NCBI GenBank assembly: GCA_029262455.1
Contig: JAJCZJ010000112.1
Span: 1-64,000 of the forward strand
Length of the DNA stretch: 64,000 nucleotides
Direction: 5' to 3'
Source: Deltaproteobacteria bacterium
Lineage (GTDB): Bacteria > Desulfobacterota > Binatia > HRBIN30 > CADEER01
Part shown: in pieces, positions 18,588 to 26,263 of the stretch
Layout of the letters: each line of letters starts with the position of its first letter
Numbering within the stretch: the stretch's first letter is position 1
The notes under the pieces: generated by a model
What the model saw: only the letters and a program-made list of their open reading frames with translations
Databases searched by the model: none
Told to the model about the DNA's origin: nothing
Translations under genes and position numbers: made by a program

Positions 18588-19028
18588 TCAGCCAGACGCG
18601 GAATCTTCGCCCGAACCCTCCTCCGATTGCGTCGGCCCTAGCATCGGATTCGCGGCAGCGCTTTGCAGGATTGCTGCAGCGGCTCGAATTCGAACCATCG
18701 GATCGTCATCGCCCAACGCCTTCTTGAGCACTTCGACTGCATCCCCGGTGGTCGCGCGCAAACGTTGCAACGACTGCGACAGCCGGGCTCGCCCCGCGGC
18801 GTAATAGGCCGCCACAAAGCTCGGTTGCTCGAGCCATTTGCGCAGCGTACTCTCCTTTACGCCGCCAATTTTTGCGGCTTCGGCGAGAGTGTCCGTTTCG
18901 AGCAAGCCCCGAATCGATGCGATTTGTTTCGGAGTGAGCTGAATCCGATACGGGAGTTCGGAGGGGGTACCAGGAGGCCCTTCCCGATTCTCCTCAACCT
19001 TTTGCAGCGCATCCCAAATCTTGCTCAT
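18588..19028 (-). CDS. HTH protein, terminase-small-subunit/phBC6A51-like (copy 1)
   Basis: 146 residues. The N terminus MSKIWDALQKVEENR is followed by a helix-turn-helix region (LTPKQIASIRGLLETDTLAEAAKIGGVKESTLRKWL), then PSFVAAYYAAGRARLSQSLQRLR and a helical tail. The HTH plus the phenylalanine/tyrosine helix resembles phBC6A51-type and phage terminase small-subunit DNA-binding domains, although no other phage genes are near. It is a tandem paralogue of the gene at 19216, sharing the N-terminal motif, HTH and YYAAGRA helix. Probably a DNA-binding regulator. Confidence 0.75.
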   Translation of the reverse strand: MSKIWDALQKVEENREGPPGTPSELPYRIQLTPKQIASIRGLLETDTLAEAAKIGGVKESTLRKWLEQPSFVAAYYAAGRARLSQSLQRLRATTGDAVEVLKKALGDDDPMVRIRAAAAILQSAAANPMLGPTQSEEGSGEDSASG

Positions 19029-19215
19029 CGCCCGACGACCTCCACCGAATGCAACGTTGCCACACAGGCCTCGCCCTGAGAACTACCTCTGCACGCCTCC
19101 GGATTCGTCCGAAACTGCTCGGCCCGTCGCCTCGCGCCCGGTTGCAACTTGAATACGAGCCTGCTGTGCGATGTGGGCTCCAGGCTCACAAGCTGGAATC
19201 TGATCCACGGCCGAG

Positions 19216-19662
19216 CTAGGTCCGGGCACGATGGCCGTTCATCTCAGTCGGCCCGGCGCTCCCGTTTGCAGCGACCGGCTCGCCTTCCGTCTTCGCCCCG
19301 TTGCTTGCTAGCTCGGCGCGCTCTCGAACACCGCCCAGCAACCGATTTGCCTGCGCGAGAACAGCCGCCGCGGTCTCTGTCGCACGATCCAGGCGCTGCA
19401 TCGATCGCTCGATTTCCGCCCTTCCCGCCGCGTAATATTCAGCCACGAATCCCGGTCGCCCCAACCATCGGCGCAAGGTCATCTCCGTCACTTCAGCTGC
19501 GACCGCGGCCTCCTCGAGAGTCGACGTGCGCAACAGAGCCTGGACGGCCACCTGCTGCTTGGGAGTCAGCCGCATGCGCCCGACTTCCACCGGGACTACG
19601 GCTTCCACCTCTTCGTCACGGGCCTTCTCGACCTTCTGCAATGCTTCCCAAATACGACTCAT
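19216..19662 (-). CDS. HTH protein, terminase-small-subunit/phBC6A51-like (copy 2)
   Basis: 148 residues from ATG 19662 (MSRIWEALQKVEKARDEE); an in-frame start 18 bases further up is possible. The same plan as the neighbour at 18588: HTH (LTPKQQVAVQALLRTSTLEEAAVAAEVTEMTLRRWL), PGFVAEYYAAGRAEIERSMQRL, then a low-complexity tail. Divergence is high outside these blocks, so the duplication is old. The 187 bases between the two genes hold nothing recognisable. The regulatory target is unknown. Confidence 0.75.
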   Translation of the reverse strand: MSRIWEALQKVEKARDEEVEAVVPVEVGRMRLTPKQQVAVQALLRTSTLEEAAVAAEVTEMTLRRWLGRPGFVAEYYAAGRAEIERSMQRLDRATETAAAVLAQANRLLGGVRERAELASNGAKTEGEPVAANGSAGPTEMNGHRART

Positions 19663-19818
19663 TAGATCGATCGGACCCACCGGTGTGGGCTCCCCCTCGA
19701 CTACATTGGATACCAGGCTTCGAAGTGTAGGTAAATGAATAACTTATGGGGCGGTCACGGAGGGCCGGAATGGGGCAGTTGCCTTTGGTCCCAGCCTCAT
19801 CCAGTCTTGCCATTCGCT

Positions 19819-20757
19819 ATGGAGATCCTGCTCGCGCTGCTCGGCGCCCTCCTGCTCTACGCTGGGGGAGAGTTGCTGGTGAAGGGAGCAGTAAACCTGT
19901 CGCGGCTCTACGAATTGAGCCCAATGGTCATCGGCCTAACGGTGGTGGCGTTCGGCACATCGACCCCAGAACTCGCGTCGAGCTTGATCGCAGTTTGGCG
20001 CGAAGCCCCCGCCATCGCGGTCGGTAACGTCGTTGGCTCGAACATCGCGAATATTGGACTCATCCTCGGGTGCGCCGCCTGCCTCTTTCCAATCGCGGCA
20101 CGCTCCGAGTTCCTTCGCCGCGAAACTCCGATCCTCGTCGCCGTCACCGCATTGGTCCCTCTCGTACTCGCAGACCACACAGTAAGTCGCCTAGAAGGCA
20201 TCATGCTAAGTGCCTTGGTGATTCCATACCTGTGGCTCCTGCTGCGCCAAAAAGGCAGCGCCGATGTCGAGAAGGAATTCGAGCAAGAATACGGCGATGC
20301 AACAGGTAGCCCCATGCAGGCCGTGGGCTTTGTTGTCGGCGGTGCCCTTCTTCTAATTTTGGGAGCAACCGCGTTAGTCGAGGGGGCGGTGGCGCTAGCT
20401 CGCCAGTGGGGAATCTCTGAGCGGGTCATCGGCATTACCGTAGTGGCCTTCGGCACGAGCCTTCCCGAGTTGGCAACCGCCATCGTCGCGGCGTTGCGCC
20501 GCGAAGCCGATATCGCGCTGGGTAACGTCGTCGGATCCAACGTCTTCAACATTCTCGCGGTCCTCGGCCTCACGGCCGCGTCACGTCCGATCGCAGTGGA
20601 CCCCGGATCGATGACCATCGACGTCGGCGTGATGATGGCTCTCTCTTTGGCCCTAGTTCCGATGTTGCTCACAAAGCAGCGGATCAGTCGCATGGAGGGG
20701 GCGGTACTGATCTCCGCCTACGCGACGTACGTGTGGTTCCTCTTCAGCACGCAGTGA
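19819..20757 (+). CDS. Calcium/sodium antiporter (CaCA family, YrbG-like)
   Basis: 312 residues, about 10 membrane segments, with the two inverted alpha repeats of the family: VIGLTVVAFGTSTPELASSL with GNVVGSNIANIGLILG, and VIGITVVAFGTSLPELATAI with GNVVGSNVFNILAVLG. The conserved acidic and polar residues in both repeats are intact. Start ATG 19819 (MEILLALLGALLLYAGGELL) matches family N termini. It exchanges Ca2+ for Na+ or H+ across the inner membrane. Calcium handling is noteworthy given the many EF-hand modules nearby, but the link is only contextual. Confidence 0.92.
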   Translation: MEILLALLGALLLYAGGELLVKGAVNLSRLYELSPMVIGLTVVAFGTSTPELASSLIAVWREAPAIAVGNVVGSNIANIGLILGCAACLFPIAARSEFLRRETPILVAVTALVPLVLADHTVSRLEGIMLSALVIPYLWLLLRQKGSADVEKEFEQEYGDATGSPMQAVGFVVGGALLLILGATALVEGAVALARQWGISERVIGITVVAFGTSLPELATAIVAALRREADIALGNVVGSNVFNILAVLGLTAASRPIAVDPGSMTIDVGVMMALSLALVPMLLTKQRISRMEGAVLISAYATYVWFLFSTQ

Positions 20758-20765
20758 CGGCGGCG

Positions 20766-22637
20766 TCAGACGCGCTCGACACCTGACACGATTCGAGCGA
20801 CCAAAGGCGGGTCGAGTCGGAGATAGCGTCGGTCTCCGTCCGAGCGAAAAAAGACTGATTCGGCCACCTCCGAGAGATCGTACCCCTCGCGCTGTAGGCG
20901 CGTTTTACTGTGCTTCAGTGTCCCCGTCGTATCCATAGACCTCGAGAGTCGGACGAACAGTGGGCGCGCGTACGGCGGCAGGACGCGAGCAGCGAAATCG
21001 TAGTACCCGACCGGGTCGAAGTCGGCATCGTCTTCCAAGACGACCAATGCCATCCCCGCTCTCCCCTCGGTCCCAGGAACGCGTACGCCGTAGACAGCCG
21101 TCTCTAGAACCTTTGGGGCCCCGTTCAAAAGCTCCGCGACTTCCGCGGTCGAGACGTTCTCCCCTTTCCACCGGAACGTATCGCCGATGCGATCGACAAA
21201 GTAGTAGTAGCCGGCGCGATCTCGGCGCATCAGATCGCCCGTCCGCAAATAGACGTCACCAACCTCGAAGCAGTCACGGATCAACTTTTGCTCGTTGTCC
21301 GCGGAATTCACATAGCCATCGAAGCGCATCCGCGTCTTACTAGAGACCACGCTCACCAACTCTCCGACCTGGCCGACGCGGCATTCGATCAAGCGTCCAT
21401 CCTGGTTGCGTTGCGGAACCTGCTCGTCTGGATCAAAGCGCACTAACTTGAGATTGTCATGAGTTCCCGGGGCCGCCCTACCGATCGAGCCAACCCGCCC
21501 GCGACGATTCATCAAGCTTACGTTGGCCTCGGTTTGGCCGTACGTCTCGAAGATCTGATCGATCCCGAAGCGCTCCCGAAAACGCCGCCAAATGTCGGGC
21601 CGTAGGCCCGGTCCGGTCGCCAGCCGAATCGAGTGCGCTCTGTCGAACTCACTCGGCGGTTGATTCAAGAGGTAGCGGCACAACTCCCCTACATACATGA
21701 AGTGGGTCGCGCCAACCCGTCGCACATCCCCGAGAAAGTGGCGCGCCGAAAACCGATTCCTACTGGCGAAAGTGGTGCCACCGTGCAGCGCCGGCGAAAA
21801 GCCGACGAAGTTGGAGTACCCATGGTAGAGCGGCGTCGGCGCATACGAGCAATCGCCCTGCTCGATCCCGAGGGTCGCGGCCAACGAGACGCCGCCCATG
21901 GTGAAGCGCGCGTGACGCACGACGGCCGGCTTGGGATAGCCAGTCGTGCCCGATGTGTAGATATAGAGAAACACATCGCCCAACCCGACGTCGGCGATAT
22001 CGACTTCGGTGGAGTCTACGGCCGCGAGCGCTTGATCTAGATCCTCCACTCCGCAATCGGCCCCTCCGAGGGCCAAGATGTGCCTATCCGCGGAGGCTGC
22101 GAGTCGATCGTCCGCAACCAGCGCACGAGCACATTCGCGATCAGCCAACACCAAGCGCGCGCCACTTGCGTTCAACACGTGCGACAACGCGTCGCCGCGC
22201 AGCGATGTGTTGATCAGGGCGCCGATCACACCGAGCTTCGCACAGGCCCCCTGCGCCATCAGAAAGTCCGCTGAGTTCTCCATCATGATGCCGATTGGAT
22301 CACCGCGCCCGACACCGGCTTCTGTGATAACGCGCAAATACTGATTTACGCGTGCGTTGTACGCACCGAAGGTCACCGTTTCATCCGGAAAGCACAGAAA
22401 CTTCCGCTCCGGAATTCGCTCAGCCTGGCTTCGGATCACAAACCCCGCCGACTGCATGTCGGACTGCGCACGTTGCATCGCGAGCTCGATGCGGCGATGG
22501 TGCGGCGCCTCACGCAAGTCCTCGATCCACGTCAGCAAACGCGAGAGCGAATCTGTTTTCGTTGTTGCGCGGCGCACTAGTTCCAACCAAACACGACCCG
22601 CAGGGCAGCGCCCGAGTCGCGAATTGCCCCAGCCCAT
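20766..22637 (-). CDS. Long/very-long-chain acyl-CoA synthetase (FATP/FadD6-like)
   Basis: About 620 residues of an ANL-superfamily adenylating enzyme. Visible are the P-loop-like YTSGTTGYPKPAVVRH, IFETYGQTEANVSLMN, YLRTGDLMRRDRAGYYYFVDRIGDTFRWKGENVST and the C-terminal DTTGTLKHSKTRL lysine region. It activates fatty or steroid-side-chain acids to acyl-CoA. The FATP-type GDTFRWKGENVST motif separates it from classic FadD. The start is uncertain: ATG 22637, GTG 22577 and a longer frame to 22682 are open. Downstream of a P450 gene on the same strand. Confidence 0.88.
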   Translation of the reverse strand: MGWGNSRLGRCPAGRVWLELVRRATTKTDSLSRLLTWIEDLREAPHHRRIELAMQRAQSDMQSAGFVIRSQAERIPERKFLCFPDETVTFGAYNARVNQYLRVITEAGVGRGDPIGIMMENSADFLMAQGACAKLGVIGALINTSLRGDALSHVLNASGARLVLADRECARALVADDRLAASADRHILALGGADCGVEDLDQALAAVDSTEVDIADVGLGDVFLYIYTSGTTGYPKPAVVRHARFTMGGVSLAATLGIEQGDCSYAPTPLYHGYSNFVGFSPALHGGTTFASRNRFSARHFLGDVRRVGATHFMYVGELCRYLLNQPPSEFDRAHSIRLATGPGLRPDIWRRFRERFGIDQIFETYGQTEANVSLMNRRGRVGSIGRAAPGTHDNLKLVRFDPDEQVPQRNQDGRLIECRVGQVGELVSVVSSKTRMRFDGYVNSADNEQKLIRDCFEVGDVYLRTGDLMRRDRAGYYYFVDRIGDTFRWKGENVSTAEVAELLNGAPKVLETAVYGVRVPGTEGRAGMALVVLEDDADFDPVGYYDFAARVLPPYARPLFVRLSRSMDTTGTLKHSKTRLQREGYDLSEVAESVFFRSDGDRRYLRLDPPLVARIVSGVERV

Positions 22638-22776
22638 TGAGGAACAAGTCCCCGCATCAAAACGAAGCGGAGGCAGAGCCAAAGCTTTTTGTTGAGGGCT
22701 TCGCGCCTTGCTCTAACGCCAAAATCCTCATGTTCGCTCGCGCGCCTGTTTTTCAACGGACTGTTAGCCGGATGCG

Positions 22777-23952
22777 TCAGTCGAACCGCACGGGCAGGCG
22801 GTTTGGCGAACGGAACGCCATGCCGACGATCTGCACACCGGCATCACTCTCGAGGCGCAGTTTGGGCAAGCGATCCAATAGCGCATTGATTGCCGTTTTT
22901 GTTTCGAGGCGCGCCAAGTGCGATCCGGCACAGAAGTGTTGGCCAAACCCGAAACCCAGGTGGCTTTCGTTATTCCGCTCGATATCAAAGAGGTCTGGGT
23001 CGTCGAAGTGGCTTTCGTCACGGTTGGCCGAACCAATCAAGGCCGAAACGATTTGATCCGCCGGGATCTCAAGTTCCCCCAGGTGCGTATCACACGTCGT
23101 CTCGCGCGAGACCAGCTGCACAGGAGACTCCCAGCGCAGGACTTCGTCGATCAAGTCGTCGATCAGGGATCGGTCCTCTCGGACACGGCCCATTAGATCC
23201 GCATTGTCGAGCAGCACCCAAAGACACGTGCCAGTCAAGCGATAGGTCGTGTCAGCCCCGGCCGGTAAAAGTAGGCGAAGAAACCCCAGCACCTCCTCAT
23301 CCCCCAGCTTGTGCCCTTCCACTTCAGCGTGCAGTAACTTCGAGAGCAAGTCGTCGCCCGGCTCGACCCGGCGGCGCTCGATCAACGGTTTCAAGTAAAT
23401 CGACAACGACTCAGCGGCTTCGAAGCCTTTCGCTGGATCTTCCGTGATCGAGATGAGGTCGAGCGCCATGCGGTGGAAGGCACTATGATCGTCTATCGGA
23501 ACACCGATAATTTCGGCGATGACACGCATCGGGAATATGAAAGTAAACTCCGGCACCAGATCGGCGGCCCCACCCGCAGCAAACTTGTCGATCAGTTCAT
23601 TGACAATCTCGACAACGACCGGGGGCATGCTCGACCGCATGGCGAGTGGAGAAAAAAAAGGTGCGATAATCGACCGATGGCGAATATGTTCCTTGCCGTC
23701 CATTTCGAGGATCGTGCGGCCCATCACCATGCCAATCCCCCTGGCGTTGCCGCGCGACGAGAAGCGCTCGGCATCGCGGAGAACCGTTGCGACATCGTCG
23801 TAACGAGTCACGAGGTAATTGACGCCGAGCATAGTATCGACTGCAATTACAGGAACTTCCTTACGTAGACGACCGTAAACTGAATACGGATCTACGATCG
23901 GACTCATCATGGTTCCGCCGAACAATTTCTCCATCGTCGTGTTCTCAACCAT
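22777..23952 (-). CDS. Cytochrome P450
   Basis: 391 residues, a typical soluble bacterial class I P450. Visible are the I-helix LLPAGADTTYRLTG, the K-helix ExxR in DEVLRWESPVQLVSR, and the haem loop FGFGQHFCAGSHLARLE (~334-350) with the cysteine ligand. No fused reductase; it needs ferredoxin and ferredoxin reductase from elsewhere. It lies 139 bp upstream of the acyl-CoA synthetase on the same strand, suggesting hydroxylation followed by CoA activation of a lipid or terpenoid. Divergent from a small RHH protein. Substrate unknown. Confidence 0.93.
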   Translation of the reverse strand: MVENTTMEKLFGGTMMSPIVDPYSVYGRLRKEVPVIAVDTMLGVNYLVTRYDDVATVLRDAERFSSRGNARGIGMVMGRTILEMDGKEHIRHRSIIAPFFSPLAMRSSMPPVVVEIVNELIDKFAAGGAADLVPEFTFIFPMRVIAEIIGVPIDDHSAFHRMALDLISITEDPAKGFEAAESLSIYLKPLIERRRVEPGDDLLSKLLHAEVEGHKLGDEEVLGFLRLLLPAGADTTYRLTGTCLWVLLDNADLMGRVREDRSLIDDLIDEVLRWESPVQLVSRETTCDTHLGELEIPADQIVSALIGSANRDESHFDDPDLFDIERNNESHLGFGFGQHFCAGSHLARLETKTAINALLDRLPKLRLESDAGVQIVGMAFRSPNRLPVRFD

Positions 23953-24145
23953 GCCCCATACCCTTACCCCGAGATTCGCCGACTTACGTAAATTTTATCC
24001 CATCCCTCAGTTAACCTTGTCGCACCATACGATTTCCTATATGCGGCAGGAAATCGGCGCCTGCCCACACTTGGCATCGACAGCCGTCAGGACCGATCAA
24101 CTACAGACACTGCCACGAGCAAAAACTCAAACGGAGGGAAGACCC

Positions 24146-24400
24146 ATGCGATCCGAGCTTCGCCTCAAAGATCTGGGTGGTCACAAGGCTCCGAGCAAGT
24201 TGATGAACGTCAAAGTTCCCGATTCGGTCAGTAGCGCGATTGACCGCATCTCGCGTGAGCTGGGTTCATCTAAAACCGCCACTGTCGTGGCCCTGCTCAA
24301 CGAAGGCCTTGATGTGTTGGTGCAAACGACGCCGTCAGCCAGGAGTCGAAAGCCCATACAACGCCGCACGCCAAGGCGCGGGCGCCCGCCAAAGCGATAA
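24146..24400 (+). CDS. Small ribbon-helix-helix protein with C-terminal AT-hook
   Basis: 84 residues. The central segment MNVKVPDSVSSAIDRISREL followed by GSSKTATVVALLNEGLDVL fits a ribbon-helix-helix fold (one strand, two helices). The basic tail ends in RRTPRRGRPPKR, an AT-hook (RGRP). A strong ACGGAGGGAAG site precedes ATG 24146, which fixes the start; the longer open frame upstream is not supported. Divergent from the P450 gene, which it may regulate. The RHH/AT-hook combination is unusual in so small a protein. Confidence 0.8.
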   Translation: MRSELRLKDLGGHKAPSKLMNVKVPDSVSSAIDRISRELGSSKTATVVALLNEGLDVLVQTTPSARSRKPIQRRTPRRGRPPKR

Positions 24401-24444
24401 CGCGGGACCGGCGCCATGCCGACCCCACGCTATCGAACCGACTG

Positions 24445-25113
24445 CTAGGGGTTGTTGGCGCCGCCGTTTACCCACTCTCGAATCGTACTAATTTCCTGAT
24501 CGGTTAGAGAACCGATCAGCGGCATCCGACTGCCAAAGATCGGCGGCGGGTTCGAAGCGGTCTTGACCACCAGAAAACTATTCGTCGCGTCGCCGGGATC
24601 GACGCGCAGAATCCCATCCTCAGCAGCTGCGCCATTCGCCGGCGCTACCCCGACGAGCTCATCGAAAGACTCACCTTCCGCAAGCGAGAGATCCCCCGAC
24701 GCGAACTGCCCAACGTGACAACCGGGAATCGCGCACTTGTCGGTCAAGATCGCCTGCACCTCTGAAAACGCCACGGTGTCGACCGGCGTCTGCGTCGGCG
24801 TTGCGGTCGGAGCCTCTGTGTCAACCTCGGTTGGAGTTCTTGTTGGAGTTTCGAACCCACAGCCGTTCAAACTCGAATTGACAGCCGCGACCAGCTCGTT
24901 GATCGCGACGGCACCATTATTGTTCACGTCCATCGCCGGACAGGAATCTCGCAAGGCGCGACCGAGCAAAATGTTCACACCGGTCACCAACTCGTTGACT
25001 GCAACCACGTCGTTGCCATTACAATCACCTGGACAGCTCTGGGCAGCCAGGTGCGATCCGGACACGCCGATCAAAATCGCCGCAACCACCAAGACTCGAA
25101 AAACTTGCATCAT
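24445..25113 (-). CDS. Secreted EF-hand pair plus CX4CH cytochrome-like domain protein
   Basis: 222 residues. Signal peptide 1-25; a dockerin-like EF-hand pair (~27-86: CPGDCNGNDVVAVNELV and MDVNNNGAVAINELV); a short Thr/Pro linker (90-113); and a domain with C127-x4-C132-H133, then GDLSLAEG, DPG-x4-SFLVVK, SRMP and IREWVNGGA. This second domain matches the N-terminal domain of the two copper monooxygenase-like proteins at 12851 and 26264. GAGGAAAGGG upstream supports the ATGATG start. It could be a small extracellular electron-transfer or scaffold partner of those enzymes. Haem binding by CX4CH is not proven. Confidence 0.8.
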   Translation of the reverse strand: MMQVFRVLVVAAILIGVSGSHLAAQSCPGDCNGNDVVAVNELVTGVNILLGRALRDSCPAMDVNNNGAVAINELVAAVNSSLNGCGFETPTRTPTEVDTEAPTATPTQTPVDTVAFSEVQAILTDKCAIPGCHVGQFASGDLSLAEGESFDELVGVAPANGAAAEDGILRVDPGDATNSFLVVKTASNPPPIFGSRMPLIGSLTDQEISTIREWVNGGANNP

Positions 25114-25262
25114 TTACCAACCCTTTCCTCAATTCAGTCCCTGCTGACTAACTACCGAGTGACCGAATTGTGTCAATGCAGGCCGCCCAAACGGTCGCCT
25201 CGGGGTTCGTTTGACCAACAGTCCACACCGCTGGCGTTTGCTCGCGCCAGGAAGGTCCGTGT

Positions 25263-26090
25263 ATGGGCTGCGTGTCAATGGACCTTTCTGCGATCAAGTG
25301 GGCTACGGCGGGGATTGTCCTGGCCGCCGCATGGGTCGGCGGTTGGCTGGGCTATGGGCCAAGCCGATTGCGCCTCGGCCATCACGGGCTCGGATATAGC
25401 AACGCCTTTGCGTCGGGTGTGGTGCTCGGCACCGGCTTGCTTCACATGCTGCCGGAGGCCTCGCACGTTTGGAACGACCTCTATCCGCACTACCCCGTGG
25501 CGCCCTTTCTCGCCGGCCTCGCGTTCCTCCTGCTGTTGCTGATCGAGCACGTGCTGCTCAGCCACCGTGGCCACCGTCACGGAGAACTCGCTCCGCACGG
25601 CACGCACGAGCTAGCCGGTGAGCTGGCCGTGCACGCCGCCGATCGCCCGATCTCCGCGTACGTTCTATTGGTCGGGCTATCGATCCACTCCCTCCTCGCC
25701 GGAATCGCGCTCGGCGCGCAATCCGAGGTCCGCGGCACGATCGCGGTGCTGGTCGCTATCGTGGCTCACAAGGCAACCGAGGGATTCGCCATCGGGGTCA
25801 GTCTGGCAAGTAGCGAAGTCGCGCAGGCACAGGCCCTTCGGCTACTCGCAGCCTTCGCGACGGCGACTCCGATCGGTATCGCGCTCGGTATGATCGCGGC
25901 AGGCTCGATGTCCGGCACCGCCGGCCAAGCATTCGAGGCGAGCTTCTCCGCGATTGCCGGAGGAACATTTCTCTACATTGCGAGCCTCGACATGATCGGC
26001 GAAGAGTTTAGCCACGGTGAACGGTCATTCACCAAATGGTGCTGGGCGACCTTTGGTCTTTTGCTTGTCGCTTCGCTCGCCGGACACTAG
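25263..26090 (+). CDS. ZIP-family metal transporter
   Basis: 275 residues, about eight membrane segments. The ZIP signature region reads VAIVAHKATEGFAIGVSLA (HK-x-x-E-G), with a partner histidine in LVGLSIHSLLAGIALG. A histidine-rich loop (HRGHRHGELAPHGTHE) lies between segments, as in zinc/iron transporters. The start at ATG 25263 has AGGAAGGT upstream; ATG 25278 is an alternative. It likely imports divalent metal (Zn, Fe or Mn). It sits between two secreted redox-type proteins, but co-regulation is not shown. Confidence 0.9.
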   Translation: MGCVSMDLSAIKWATAGIVLAAAWVGGWLGYGPSRLRLGHHGLGYSNAFASGVVLGTGLLHMLPEASHVWNDLYPHYPVAPFLAGLAFLLLLLIEHVLLSHRGHRHGELAPHGTHELAGELAVHAADRPISAYVLLVGLSIHSLLAGIALGAQSEVRGTIAVLVAIVAHKATEGFAIGVSLASSEVAQAQALRLLAAFATATPIGIALGMIAAGSMSGTAGQAFEASFSAIAGGTFLYIASLDMIGEEFSHGERSFTKWCWATFGLLLVASLAGH

Positions 26091-26171
26091 ACACCGGCCG
26101 CCCCAGTTCCCGACCGGTTATCCCGCGCAGGGACTACACGATTCTCGGGACGGCCAGAAAGCTGCATTAAA

Positions 26172-26201
26172 TTGACCGGGTGGTCCATTTTAGAATATGA
26201 C
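26172..26201 (+). promoter_or_regulatory. Possible sigma70-type promoter
   Basis: TTGACC at 26172-26177 and TATGAC at 26196-26201, spaced by 18 bases in a locally AT-rich patch, about 60 bases before the copper monooxygenase-like gene at 26264. It matches the consensus at five of six and four of six positions. Confidence 0.35.
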
Positions 26202-26263
26202 TAATACTTGTGAGAGACGTCTTTTCGGCGTTTTATCGAGCAACGGAGTGGAGGAGCCACAGG

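Noticed and set aside
18588-19662. Prophage remnant based on terminase-small-subunit-like HTH genes
   Set aside because: No large terminase, portal, capsid, integrase or attachment site nearby.
22745-22776. TTTTTCAACG-type stretch similar to one near 45456
   Set aside because: Only ~15 shared bases in intergenic DNA without further structure; not enough for a repeat family from this window alone.
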